NCBI RefSeq assembly: GCF_001280125.1
Contig: NZ_LGEG01000149.1
Span: forward strand, 62,001 to 126,000
Reading direction: 5' to 3'
Length of the DNA: 64,000 bases
DNA from: Streptomyces sp. NRRL F-6492
Lineage (GTDB): Bacteria > Actinomycetota > Actinomycetes > Streptomycetales > Streptomycetaceae
Shown here: piece by piece, positions 1 to 8,351 of the stretch
Layout of the letters: each line of letters opens with the position of its first letter
Position numbering within the stretch: position 1 is the stretch's first letter
The notes under the pieces: model-generated
The model's input: only the letters and a program-made list of their open reading frames with translations
Databases searched by the model: none
Told to the model about the DNA's origin: nothing
Program-made: the position numbers and the translations under genes

Positions 1-1
1 G

Positions 2-376
2 ACGGTCAAGCTGAAGCTGGGCCAGATGCAGTCCCGGCTCATGATCGCCCGGCTGGCCGCGTACCACGCCGTGCACCTGCTCGACCAGGGCCTCTCCTGC
101 GACGCCGAGCTGATGAACGCCAAGCTCGTCAACGTCGAGTCGGCGCTCGACTCCGGCCGCAACGCCATGGAGATCCACGCCGCCGCCGGCCTCTTCACGG
201 ACCGGGCCATCGAGCGGTACCTCCGGGACGCGCATCACATCTTCGCTCCCGCCGGCACCTCCGACATCCAGCTCCTGCGACTGGCCGAGGTCGCCCTCGG
301 CCAGGACAAGGGCAGCTGGTCGGAGCGGCTGTCCGAGCTGGTCCGCACCCCGGAGCCGGAGCCGCTGCACGTCTGA
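2..376 (+). CDS. Acyl-CoA dehydrogenase, C-terminal part (5' end outside window)
   Basis: The reading frame is open from the first bases of the window, so only the last 124 residues are present. They match the C-terminal helical domain of flavin acyl-CoA dehydrogenases: helices with the IHAAAGLFTDRAIERYLRDA pattern, followed by the family signature near 'GTSDIQLLRLAEVALG'. These enzymes oxidise acyl-CoA thioesters at the alpha-beta bond and pass electrons to ETF. Substrate class cannot be judged from this part. A perfect hairpin follows the stop codon. Confidence 0.85.
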   Translation, partial: TVKLKLGQMQSRLMIARLAAYHAVHLLDQGLSCDAELMNAKLVNVESALDSGRNAMEIHAAAGLFTDRAIERYLRDAHHIFAPAGTSDIQLLRLAEVALGQDKGSWSERLSELVRTPEPEPLHV

Positions 377-390
377 TCCGCGAGCGGATC

Positions 391-442
391 GACGGCCCGG
401 GGGCCCGGTGCGGTCACCGCCGCACCGGGCCCCCGGGCCGTC
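391..442. terminator. Strong bidirectional terminator hairpin
   Basis: A perfect inverted repeat with 23-bp arms (391-413 and 420-442) and a 6-nt loop (TCACCG) lies between the convergent acyl-CoA dehydrogenase (+) and conservon operon (-). There is no U-tract, as is usual for Streptomyces. Confidence 0.85.
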
Positions 443-457
443 GCCGGGCGCCGGCGG

Positions 458-1030
458 TCAGAGCCCGCCGTCCTCGCGGCGGTGGATCTGCTCCATCAGC
501 TCCGCGGCCATCGCCTTGATCGTCTCCAGGCCGGCGCGCCCCCACGGGCACACGTCGGTGTCGACCACGCAGATGGTGCCGAGCGCGGTTCCGGTGCGGT
601 CGATCAGCGGTGCCCCCATGTAGGAGCGGATGCCGATCTCGTCCACGACCGGGTTGCCCGCGAAGCGCGGGTAGTCGCAGACGTCCTCCAGGACGAGCGC
701 CTTGCGCCGCACCACCACGTGCGGGCAGTAGCCGTGGTCACGGGCCATGAAACGGCCGACGCCGCCCGCGCCCGCGGCGGCGGCGCCCAGGTCGCTGCCG
801 GAGTGGGTGCCCTCGGGGGTGTGGAGGCCCGCGAAGAACTGCCGGTTCTCGTCGATGAAGTTGACCATCGAGAACGGGGCGCCGGTCATCTCGGCGAGCC
901 GGTGCGCGAAGTCGTCGAACGCCGGCTCCGGCCGCTCCCCCAGACCGAGTTCGCGCAGCCGCCGCACCCGGGCCGGCGCGTCCTTGTCTTGGGGGGTCAG
1001 CAGGAGGTGACCGGTCGGGTCGTAGGTCAT
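458..1030 (-). CDS. GAF domain protein, fifth gene of the conservon operon
   Basis: 190 residues. A single GAF domain fills residues about 30-180, with typical motifs (MVNFIDENRQFFAG, YMGAPLIDRTGTALGTICVVD). GAF domains bind small ligands or cofactors and often act as sensors; the ligand here is unknown. The ATG overlaps the stop of the upstream cvnD gene (ATGA), so translation is coupled. Position as the last gene of a cvnABCD operon suggests it senses or relays a signal for this GTPase system. Some conservons carry a cytochrome P450 in this place instead. Confidence 0.85.
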   Translation of the reverse strand: MTYDPTGHLLLTPQDKDAPARVRRLRELGLGERPEPAFDDFAHRLAEMTGAPFSMVNFIDENRQFFAGLHTPEGTHSGSDLGAAAAGAGGVGRFMARDHGYCPHVVVRRKALVLEDVCDYPRFAGNPVVDEIGIRSYMGAPLIDRTGTALGTICVVDTDVCPWGRAGLETIKAMAAELMEQIHRREDGGL

Positions 1031-1650
1031 GGCGTGGCTCCGTAGCTCGGCACGGTGTCCGGGAGGGTGGTGAGCAGGTACTGGACGAGGGTGAGCAGGG
1101 TGCTGATGCCGGAGCTGGAGATCCGGGCGTCGCAGAGGACGACCGGCACCTCCGGGTCGAGGTCGAGCGCGGACCGCACCTCGTCCGGTTCGTAGCGGTG
1201 GGAGCCGTCGAACTCGTTGATCGCGACGACGAAGCGGATCCCCCGCCGCTCGAAGAAGTCGACGGCGGCGAAGCACTCCTGGAGCCTGCGGGTGTCGGCG
1301 AGGACGACCGCCCCGAGCGCGCCCTCGGAGAGCTCGTCCCACATGAACCAGAAGCGCTCCTGGCCGGGGGTGCCGAAGAGGTACAGGACGTGGTGGTTGT
1401 CGAGCGTGATGCGGCCGAAGTCCATGGCGACGGTGGTCGTGGTCTTGGACTCCACGCCCTCCAGACTGTCGGTGGCCGCGCTGACCGAGGTCAGCAGCTC
1501 CTCGGTGCTCAGCGGTTCGATCTCGCTGACGGCGCCCACGAGGGTCGTCTTGCCCACGCCGAACCCGCCCGCCACCAGGATCTTGACCGCGGTGGGGAAG
1601 GAGTCGGTCGCGAGGCTCTCGTGACGCTCAGAGCCGTTGTCGTAGGCCAT
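1027..1650 (-). CDS. cvnD: CvnD-type small GTPase (MglA/Ras-like)
   Basis: 207 residues. P-loop GGFGVGKT at 28-35, switch motif GTPGQERF at 93-100 and the NEFD variant of the NKxD base-specificity loop near 145. This is the DUF/ATP-GTP-binding family that forms the fourth member of Streptomyces conservons, regarded as membrane-associated heterotrimeric-G-protein-like switches. Its start lies 23 nt inside the upstream cvnC gene, so the two are tightly coupled. Regulation is expected through the sensor CvnA and the roadblock protein CvnB. Which conservon this is cannot be told from sequence alone. Confidence 0.93.
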   Translation of the reverse strand: MAYDNGSERHESLATDSFPTAVKILVAGGFGVGKTTLVGAVSEIEPLSTEELLTSVSAATDSLEGVESKTTTTVAMDFGRITLDNHHVLYLFGTPGQERFWFMWDELSEGALGAVVLADTRRLQECFAAVDFFERRGIRFVVAINEFDGSHRYEPDEVRSALDLDPEVPVVLCDARISSSGISTLLTLVQYLLTTLPDTVPSYGATP

Positions 1651-1999
1651 CGAGCACTGCCTCCAGCAAGGAACGGTCGGTTGGGTTGGCGTGGAAGCGG
1701 GGCGCCCGGGCGGTGAGCGCCCCGCAGTCCACGAGATCGGAGAGCAGGACCTTGGTGACGACGGCGGGGAGCCTCAGGTGCGCCGCGATCTCGGCCACCG
1801 AGGTGGGCCCGTCGCACAGCCCGAGGGCCAGGCTGTGCTCGGGACCCATGTGCGCCTGGGGGGACGAACCGGTCGCCATCACCATCGACAGCAGGTCGAG
1901 GGCGGTGGTGGGCCTGGTCCGGCCGCCGCTGACGGTGTACGGGCGGATCAGCCGGCCGGCCGCGTCGTCGAGCCAGGGTCCTTCCTGAGGGGACGTCAC
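1628..1999 (-). CDS. cvnC: CvnC-type DUF742 protein
   Basis: 123 residues from a GTG at 1999. DUF742 hallmarks are present: RLIRPYTVSGGRTRP near the N-terminus and a winged-helix-like core (SVAEIAAHLRLPAVVTKVLLSDLVDCGAL). The GTG was chosen because it sits 2 nt after the stop of cvnB. The family accompanies roadblock and GTPase proteins in conservons; its biochemical role is unknown, but a winged-helix fold suggests protein or nucleic-acid binding. Confidence 0.92.
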   Translation of the reverse strand: MTSPQEGPWLDDAAGRLIRPYTVSGGRTRPTTALDLLSMVMATGSSPQAHMGPEHSLALGLCDGPTSVAEIAAHLRLPAVVTKVLLSDLVDCGALTARAPRFHANPTDRSLLEAVLDGLRQRL

Positions 2000-2001
2000 G
2001 A

Positions 2002-2436
2002 CTACTGCCCGAAGCCGCCGAGGGCGCCGGCGGCCTGCCGGGCGGGAGTGACCAGATACGGACGGACGCTCTTGACGAGCATCGCCATCTCGTAGCCGAG
2101 GACGGCGGCGTCCGCCTCGCGCCCGGCGAGGACGGCCAGGCAGGTGCCGGAGCCGGCGGTGGAGACGAACAGGAGGGTGGAGTCCAGCTCCACGACCACT
2201 TGGCGGACCTCGCCGCCGTCGCCGAAGCGGGCGCCCGCGCTCCGGCCGAGCGAGTACAGGCCGGAGGCGAGCGCCGCCATGTGGTCGGCGGCGTCGGGGT
2301 CGAGTCCGTGGACGGATTTGACGAGGCCGTCGGAGGAGAGCAGAACGGCGTTGCGGGTGTACGGGACCCGCTGGACCAGTCCGCTCAGCAGCCAGTCGAG
2401 GTCCGAGGAATGGCCGGTCGGCGCATTGCTCGCCAT
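2002..2436 (-). CDS. cvnB: CvnB roadblock/LC7 domain protein
   Basis: 144 residues. A roadblock/LC7 fold covers most of the protein (DLDWLLSGLVQRVPYTRNAV, LLSSDGLVKSVHGLDPDAADHMAAL). Such proteins act as GTPase-activating or scaffold partners of MglA-like GTPases, here CvnD. ATG 2436 was chosen over an ATG 45 nt upstream because a strong AAGGAG site precedes it and because the longer form would run into cvnA. It lies 7 nt downstream of cvnA. Confidence 0.93.
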   Translation of the reverse strand: MASNAPTGHSSDLDWLLSGLVQRVPYTRNAVLLSSDGLVKSVHGLDPDAADHMAALASGLYSLGRSAGARFGDGGEVRQVVVELDSTLLFVSTAGSGTCLAVLAGREADAAVLGYEMAMLVKSVRPYLVTPARQAAGALGGFGQ

Positions 2437-2443
2437 GGTGCAT

Positions 2444-4390
2444 CTACTCCTTGTGGGGGTCGCCGGGACGCGGCGACTCATGGGGGGCGGGCTGGGATTC
2501 GGCGAGGCCGATGCCGCGCTGGAACGCGGCCATCAGACCCGGATCGTGCAGGGCGTGCTCCTCGGTCCTGCGGACCACGGGTTCCTCGCGCAGCTGCGGG
2601 ACGAGGTGCTCCTGGGCGCGCCGCTTGGGGAGCAGGGGCCGGCCGTTGTCCTCGGCGGCGGGTGCCGGGGGAAGCGGCGAGACCAGGGAGGGCGGCGGGC
2701 CGGGGTGTGCGGTGTCGGCCGGACGGTCGGGGACCGCGGGGGTGCGGCCGGTGTCCCCGTACCCGCCGTGCGGCCCGGTCGTACGGGGGTACGCGTGCGA
2801 GCCGTTGGCGGGGGTCTCCTCGTGGCGGACGGCGGTCCGCTCCGGGAAGGGCGAGGACGCCGGGGCGTGGGGGGTGGCCGCCCCGTCGGGCAGCGCGGGC
2901 ACGGGCGCCTGCGGGTGGGACGGGACGAGGGGGGACGGAGCCTGGTGGGGCGGGACCCGGGCCGGTACGGGGGCCGGGTGCCGGGGGTCCGGCACGTGGC
3001 CCGGGGACGGGGCCGGTGCGTGGGCCGGCGCCGTCTGCGGGGCCGCGACCGCGGGCTGGGGCTGCAGCTGCACCTGGCCGGGCGGGATCGCCGAGGATCC
3101 GGCGGTCGCGGCGGCCTGGCGCTCGTGCTGGGCGAGGCCCTCCGGGTCGGCGCCGAGGAGGCCCTGCGGAAGGACGAGCACGGCCTGGACGCCGCCGTAG
3201 ATGTTGGACTGGAGGCGTACCGCGATGCCGTGCCGCCGGGCGAGGGCCGAGACGACGAAGAGGCCGATGCGGCCGTCCTGGAGCAGGTGCGAGACGTTGA
3301 CCTGGTCGGGGTCGGAGAGCAGGGCGTTCATCTTGTTCTGCTCGGCGGCGGGCATGCCGAGTCCGCGGTCCTCGACCTCGATCGCGAGGCCCGCCGTGAC
3401 GTACTGGGCGCGCAGCAGCACCGTGGTGTGCGGCGCGGAGAACAGCGTCGCGTTCTCGACGAGTTCGGCGAGGAGGTGGATGACGTCGGCCACGGCATGG
3501 CCCCGGAGCGTACCGTCGATCGGGGGCACGAGCTTCACGCGCGGGTACTGCTCGACCTCGGCGATGGAGGAGCGGAGCACCTCGGTCATGGTGACCGGGT
3601 TCGACCACTGGCGGCGGGAGATGGCGCCGCCGAGCACGGCGAGGTTCTCGGCGTGGCGGCGGATGCGGGTGGCCAGGTGGTCGACGTGGAACAGGCCCTT
3701 GAGCAGCTCGGGGTCCTCGACCTCGTTCTCCAGCTCGTCGAGGAGCTGGATCTCGCGGTGGACCAGGGACTGGAGGCGCCGGGCGAGGTTGACGAAGACC
3801 TCGACCTTCTGTTCGTTGCCGACACTGCTGGAGAGCCGGGACGCCTGCACGACGGCGGCGACGGAGGCTTCGTGAGAGCGCGTCAGTTCCTGTGACAGGA
3901 GGTCGAATTCGTCACCTGTGGTGGAAGCGGCCGGCGGCGCGGGGCGGGGCGGGACCCCCTCTCCCCTGCGCAACTGTTCGACGATCGCACGCAGTTCGCT
4001 CTGACCCCGGGCGCTGGTGCGGCGCAGGGCGTTGCAGCGGTCGAGGACCGCCTTGGCCGCGCGGTCGGCGCCGAGCGCGGCGGCCGCGACGGAGGCGACG
4101 GTGAGGGCGGCGGCGCCGGTGAGCGCGGCCCAGAGGCCGGGGGTGGGGGCGGCTCCCGTGGAGCGGATGGTGAAGAGGACGGCCGCCGCGCCACCGAGGG
4201 CCACCGCGACGGCGGGGAGCACGGAGGTGCGCAGGAGTTGGGGCCGTATGCGGACTTCCACGGGGAGCGGCGCGGGGGACTGCGGGGTGGGGTTGCTGCC
4301 GTTACCGGTGGCGGAGCGGGCGCCCGGCCGGCCGTGCCGCCCGCCCTCGCGTCGGTCGGAACGCGAGGCGGGTGCGCGAAGTTGAGACAT
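2444..4390 (-). CDS. cvnA: CvnA sensor ATPase, nitrate/sulfonate-sensor-like histidine-kinase fold
   Basis: 648 residues. Two membrane helices lie near 52-75 and 86-108 with almost no extracellular loop, then a helical linker with a dimerisation-like segment (HVDHLATRIRRHAENLAVL, 235-253). The HATPase_c domain shows an N-box (LLAELVENATLFS, about 306-318) and a G-box (DRGLGMP, 341-347). The last about 230 residues are a low-complexity Pro/Ala/His tail. First gene of the operon; AAGGAC precedes the ATG. It is the presumed membrane sensor that drives CvnB/C/D. The canonical phospho-accepting His context is not certain. Confidence 0.93.
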   Translation of the reverse strand: MSQLRAPASRSDRREGGRHGRPGARSATGNGSNPTPQSPAPLPVEVRIRPQLLRTSVLPAVAVALGGAAAVLFTIRSTGAAPTPGLWAALTGAAALTVASVAAAALGADRAAKAVLDRCNALRRTSARGQSELRAIVEQLRRGEGVPPRPAPPAASTTGDEFDLLSQELTRSHEASVAAVVQASRLSSSVGNEQKVEVFVNLARRLQSLVHREIQLLDELENEVEDPELLKGLFHVDHLATRIRRHAENLAVLGGAISRRQWSNPVTMTEVLRSSIAEVEQYPRVKLVPPIDGTLRGHAVADVIHLLAELVENATLFSAPHTTVLLRAQYVTAGLAIEVEDRGLGMPAAEQNKMNALLSDPDQVNVSHLLQDGRIGLFVVSALARRHGIAVRLQSNIYGGVQAVLVLPQGLLGADPEGLAQHERQAAATAGSSAIPPGQVQLQPQPAVAAPQTAPAHAPAPSPGHVPDPRHPAPVPARVPPHQAPSPLVPSHPQAPVPALPDGAATPHAPASSPFPERTAVRHEETPANGSHAYPRTTGPHGGYGDTGRTPAVPDRPADTAHPGPPPSLVSPLPPAPAAEDNGRPLLPKRRAQEHLVPQLREEPVVRRTEEHALHDPGLMAAFQRGIGLAESQPAPHESPRPGDPHKE

Positions 4391-5029
4391 GAGTGTCCTT
4401 GGTACGTGCCCAGGAGTCGGCGTACTGCGGGGAGCGTGCGGAGGGGCGTGCTGGGTGTTCTACCGGGGTGGACTACGGGGTTCGTCTACGGGGGTGCGGT
4501 GAGCCTACCGGTGATCATCAACCACACACTGTAGTCGTCAACCGTTCATGTGCGGTGCGCAGTTGGCAAACTTACCGGTAGACCGACCCGCTCTGGTATC
4601 GCCCTTCGCACGACAGGCCGAGAACAGTCGGCCGAAAGTCGTCACCGTGGCGCGGAGTGATCGCCGGGGAGCGGGAACGGAAGGGGGCGGAGGCGTCGTC
4701 ACGCCTCCACGTCCTGCGGAAATCACCCCTGACCGGAATCCCCCGGCGGGGTATGCGGACCCGCCCGGTCCACCCGCACCCCAGGGCATACGTGATCTCC
4801 GGCACCCCCGGCCCGCATCCGCGAAGGACGCCTTCCGCCGTCCGGCCGGCGCTCGCCACGGTGGCCGGATCCGCATGCCCGAGGGCACGGCGGCGGAGGG
4901 CGCATCACATTGGGTGAAGGCACGGGCGTTCCGGCCGCCCGCCGTCCGCCGACGACGACTGCGCACCGCACCGCACCGCGCGCGAGTGAGGGCGGGCGGG
5001 GATCGCCCGAGGACGGCCTTCTCGACGCG
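4391..5029. other. Intergenic region upstream of the conservon operon
   Basis: About 640 bp without a convincing gene. Open frames on both strands here have no family resemblance and look like GC-rich chance frames. The part next to cvnA must hold the operon promoter. A TTGACG hexamer on the minus strand near 4535-4540 is a possible -35 box, but I see no well-spaced -10. Confidence 0.5.
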
Positions 5030-5812
5030 TCAGAACGCGTACGGGGCAGTCGTACCCGCGTGGTCTCGCGCCCGGGCTCTCAGCACGTCGACCTCACAGC
5101 CCGGTGCGAACGGGTCGAAGCCGTGCTCGGTCAGCCAGCGAACCGCCAGCAGGCTCCGCAACGACCACCACGCGTGGATCACGTCGAGGTCGACGTCGGT
5201 GCCGTAGCCGGCGAGGACGTCGTCGAGGTGCTCCTCGTGTCCGAGTGTGAAGGTGGCGAGGTCGTACAGGGCGTCGCCCCGGCCCGCCTCGGACCAGTCG
5301 ATGATGCCGGTGACCTCGTCGCCGTCGACGAAGACGTGCGCGATCTGCAGGTCGCCGTGTGTGAACGCCGGAGTCCACGGCCGGAGCGCGGCCTCGGCGA
5401 CCTGGCGGTTGCGGGCGACCAGGTCGGCGGGCAGGAGGCCGTTCGTCACGAGCGACTCGCACTCGGCGTCGAGTTCCGAGGCCAGTGCGGCGACGGTCCG
5501 GCCGGCCCGGCCGGGCCGGGGCGGCAGCGGCGCGTCGTGCAGCTTCCGGATGGCGGCGCCCGCCGCGGCCCACGCCGCCGGCGACCCGGTCGACGGCCCG
5601 CCGAGGCGCCCGAGCGTCGTCCCCGGGAGTGCGGCGATCGCGAGTACGGACGGCTTGCGCCACAGGACCTCCGGGGTCGGAACCGGCGCGCGGGACATCG
5701 CCTCGACCTCGACGTCGATACGCGCCCGATCGGCGTCCACCTTCAGGAACACGTCACCGACGCGCAGGGTCGCACGCTCGGAATGGGCAACGACGACCTC
5801 GACCTCATCCAT
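5030..5812 (-). CDS. Aminoglycoside phosphotransferase (APH) family protein
   Basis: 260 residues. Catalytic-loop motif THGDLQIAHVFVDGD and the metal-binding IDWSEAGRGDALYDLA are the Brenner and DFG-equivalent motifs of the APH/choline-kinase superfamily. The family phosphorylates aminoglycosides, macrolides, homoserine or other small hydroxyl or amine metabolites; substrate cannot be assigned. It is monocistronic by position. The protein is slightly short for a resistance APH, and there is no sign of mobility around it. Confidence 0.85.
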   Translation of the reverse strand: MDEVEVVVAHSERATLRVGDVFLKVDADRARIDVEVEAMSRAPVPTPEVLWRKPSVLAIAALPGTTLGRLGGPSTGSPAAWAAAGAAIRKLHDAPLPPRPGRAGRTVAALASELDAECESLVTNGLLPADLVARNRQVAEAALRPWTPAFTHGDLQIAHVFVDGDEVTGIIDWSEAGRGDALYDLATFTLGHEEHLDDVLAGYGTDVDLDVIHAWWSLRSLLAVRWLTEHGFDPFAPGCEVDVLRARARDHAGTTAPYAF

Positions 5813-6144
5813 GGACTCCAGTATCCCGGAGGGGGCCGCCCGGCCGGCCCGGTGGACCGGCCGGGCCGGTGGTCCTCCGGAGCCGATACCTCCGGCAGGT
5901 TTCCGTACAACCGCTCGAAATGATCGCGAGTCTCATCGGCTGCGGCACACGCGTGTCCGATCTTCCCCGCGGGGGTTCCACCTTGCAGCACCGCACCACC
6001 GGCAGGCGTCTCGGCCCGGCCGTCACGGGCGTCCTCTCCGCCGCGGCTCTCGGCGCCGACGCCCTGCTCACTGCTCCGACCGCTCGCACTGCGGCGGCTT
6101 CCGGCCCCACCAGGGCGACGGCAGGGGCCCGTTCGCCCCGCCGG
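5813..6144. other. Intergenic region with an in-frame signal-peptide-like segment
   Basis: Between the APH gene (-) and the following Cys-pair protein (+). In frame with the downstream gene, from a TTG at 5983, the sequence encodes a basic start, a hydrophobic stretch (GPAVTGVLSAAALGADALL) and a TAPTAR-type end, which looks like a Sec signal peptide. The body that follows is not typical of a secreted protein, so this may be a relic or a genuine N-terminus. See the finding. Confidence 0.4.
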
Positions 6145-7422
6145 GTGCGGGTCGGCGGCGGCTGGGGCGCGTACGTCTGCCGCTCGACGGGCCTCGTCAC
6201 CACGCCGTTCGACCGCCGGACGACGGACCTGTACAAGTACCAGGACGACAGATACGGCAGCGTCGCTGGAGACCTGTTCCGAAGACGCCCCGGGCACTGT
6301 CCGGTGGACGGAGGGCATTTGTTCGTTTTCGTGTGTGCGGGATGCGGCGCCGAGCTGACCGTCCCGCTGTCCCGGGTCGCCCTGCCGGCGCACGCTCATC
6401 AGAAGTACGGGAACGGGGCGCAGCTCCCGGTGCTCATGGAGGCGGGCACGTTCGCCGAGGACCCGGAACCCTGGGGGCCGCCGTGGCGGAGGTGGGAGGA
6501 GGTCCGTCCGGACGAGGCGGTGGCCCGCGGCGTCTACGCGCCGGTCCACGCCCTCTCCGACGGCGCCCCCGGCTCGATCGTCATCGCACCCGGTGACGCC
6601 CGCGGGACCGTGCTGATCCCGGAGAGGGCCGGCGGCTACTGCTGCGGCCTCGACGGCGGAGACGGCCCCAACATGGCCTGCGAGGCGTGCGACCTGCCCG
6701 TGGCGAGCCGAATCGACGACTGCTCGCTCTGGCAGGCGGTGTGGCTCGCGCCCGGCGCCGTGCGCCGCCTGGTCGTCGACGGCGCCGACTCCGTACCGCC
6801 GACCTGGGCGGAGCTGGTGGAGGAAGGGAAGTCCATACCTCCGTTCGAGCCGATCGCCACCTGGGGGGCGCGGCTCGGGCCGGACCGCTTCTGGTCGTGG
6901 AGCCCACAGTGGGAGGCCGCGGTCGGCCGGGCGCTCGCCCACCTGCTGGCGGCCTCGCAGGGCCGGCCGGTGACCGTCCCGGACGGTCTGGGCAAGGAAG
7001 TGTTCCAACGGGCCCTCGACGCTCTGCTGCCCGCGGGTCCGCCGGTCCGACGCGCCGTTCTGGCCGGGCCGGGACGGCCCGCCGACGCGGACGCGGACAT
7101 CGTCCTCGTGCCGGTCCATCCGCGGACCGGACGGATGTGGCTCCCGTCCGGCCCGGCCGCTTCGGCCTGCCCGGTGCCCCTGCCGTTCGGGGTGTGGCTG
7201 TGGCTGGCCTTCCCCGAGCCGCACCTGCCGTTTCCCGCGACCGGCGGCATGCCCGACGGCGTCCTCCGCGACGACCCGCCGGCGCCGCGCCCCCGGTACT
7301 CGTTCCGGGCCGATCCGGACGTCTTCCGGCACACCTTGGTCCGGCTGCCGGCCGTCCGCGATCCGTGGTTGGGCGGGATCCTCGAAAACCTCACTCGGCA
7401 CATGCGCGCCGGGATCTTCTGA
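6145..7422 (+). CDS. Hypothetical protein with two Cys pairs (zinc-ribbon-like)
   Basis: 425 residues from a GTG at 6145. Near the N-terminus there is a VCAGCGAELTVPLSRVALPAH segment and, about 100 residues on, YCCGLDGGDGPNMACEACDLP; each has CxxC spacing that could bind zinc. The rest is Trp- and Pro-rich with no recognised enzyme motif. I recall similar uncharacterised proteins in many Streptomyces, but no function. The start is uncertain: ATG at about 5921 and TTG at 5983 are in frame and would add a signal-peptide-like N-terminus. No operon partner. Confidence 0.65.
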   Translation: MRVGGGWGAYVCRSTGLVTTPFDRRTTDLYKYQDDRYGSVAGDLFRRRPGHCPVDGGHLFVFVCAGCGAELTVPLSRVALPAHAHQKYGNGAQLPVLMEAGTFAEDPEPWGPPWRRWEEVRPDEAVARGVYAPVHALSDGAPGSIVIAPGDARGTVLIPERAGGYCCGLDGGDGPNMACEACDLPVASRIDDCSLWQAVWLAPGAVRRLVVDGADSVPPTWAELVEEGKSIPPFEPIATWGARLGPDRFWSWSPQWEAAVGRALAHLLAASQGRPVTVPDGLGKEVFQRALDALLPAGPPVRRAVLAGPGRPADADADIVLVPVHPRTGRMWLPSGPAASACPVPLPFGVWLWLAFPEPHLPFPATGGMPDGVLRDDPPAPRPRYSFRADPDVFRHTLVRLPAVRDPWLGGILENLTRHMRAGIF

Positions 7423-7528
7423 GACCTGCCCTGCCGCTCGTGAACGCTCCCCGCGTCACGTTCCGGAGCCTCTCCGGCGGGGGGCTGGGCGGCTCCGGTG
7501 CGGGTCAGGCCGCGCGGCTGGGGTTTCA

Positions 7529-7534
7529 TAGGGT
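7529..7534 (+). promoter_or_regulatory. Candidate -10 box for the GNAT gene
   Basis: TAGGGT, a common Streptomyces -10 sequence, lies 27 nt before the GTG start. No clear -35 box is seen at 17-18 nt. Confidence 0.35.
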
Positions 7535-7561
7535 GCCGGGAAACCAGGAAGGACCGAGTGG

Positions 7562-8098
7562 GTGGCCGTGGTGCTGAGTTCGACCGATCTGACGCTGCGT
7601 CCGTGGGAGCCGGGTGACGCCGATGCGCTGGCGGCGCTGGCCGACGACGAGGAACTGCGTCGCTGGACGTCGCATCGCATCGCCGGGAAGCGGGACGCGG
7701 TGCGCTGGATAGCGTTGCAGGAGGCGGGTCGGAAGTCCGGGGAGCGCCTCGGTTTCGCCGTCCTCACGGCCGGACGGATCGTGGGGCACATCGTTCTCAA
7801 GCGGTCCGGGTCCGGGGGCGGGGCCTGCGGTGAGATCGGTTACTGGACGGGGGCTTCGGCACGGGGCCTCGGCGTCGCTCCCAGGGCCGTGGAACTGTTG
7901 ACGGCCTGGGCCTTCGGCACCGGGACGGGAGGGGGACTCAGCCGTCTGGAGTTGATCCACAACACCGGCAACCCCGCCTCCTGCCGGGTCGCGCAGAAGG
8001 CGGGCTACGCCTTGGAGCGCGTCCTGCCGCCCCGTACGCCGCACGAGGCCGAGAGGCATCTCCACGTACGCGAACGCGGGACCGTCCCTCTGCCGTGA
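7562..8098 (+). CDS. GNAT family N-acetyltransferase (RimJ/RimL-like)
   Basis: 178 residues. Starts with LSSTDLTLRPWEPGDADAL, has the acetyl-CoA-binding region (GEIGYWTGASARGLGVAPRAVELLTAWAF) and ends with the NPASCRVAQKAGYALERVL motif of the Acetyltransf_3 / RimJ subgroup, which acetylates N-terminal or small-molecule amines. Substrate unknown. GTG start behind a GGAAGGA site. Stands alone between unrelated genes. Confidence 0.88.
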   Translation: MAVVLSSTDLTLRPWEPGDADALAALADDEELRRWTSHRIAGKRDAVRWIALQEAGRKSGERLGFAVLTAGRIVGHIVLKRSGSGGGACGEIGYWTGASARGLGVAPRAVELLTAWAFGTGTGGGLSRLELIHNTGNPASCRVAQKAGYALERVLPPRTPHEAERHLHVRERGTVPLP

Positions 8099-8158
8099 CG
8101 AGTGCCGTGACAGGTGCCGTGACCAGTGACGCGACCAGCCGTGCCGGGCCGTCGCCGA

Positions 8159-8200
8159 GGTGCCGGAAGTGAGGTGCCGGAGGTGAGGTGCCGGAGGTGA
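8159..8200. repeat. Three 14-bp tandem repeats
   Basis: Unit GGTGCCGGAGGTGA at 8173-8186 and 8187-8200, with a one-mismatch copy at 8159-8172. Lies in the convergent gap between the GNAT gene (+) and the MBL hydrolase (-). The rest of 8099-8351 is GC-rich and holds nothing else I can name. Confidence 0.8.
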
Positions 8201-8351
8201 GGACGGCGTACGGCAGGGGCCCGGATCGCCGCGCGGCGGCTTCACGCCCCGTACGGAGCCGCCCGGGTCCGGCGGCGAACGGTTCGGCCCGTCGGCCGGG
8301 AGGCGCCCGGGCATCCGGACCGTGTCGTGCCGGGCCCGCCCCCGGCCGACG

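Noticed and set aside
4391..5029. Overlapping open frames in the gap upstream of the conservon
   Set aside because: Arg/Pro/Gly-rich composition, no ribosome sites, no recognisable domain.
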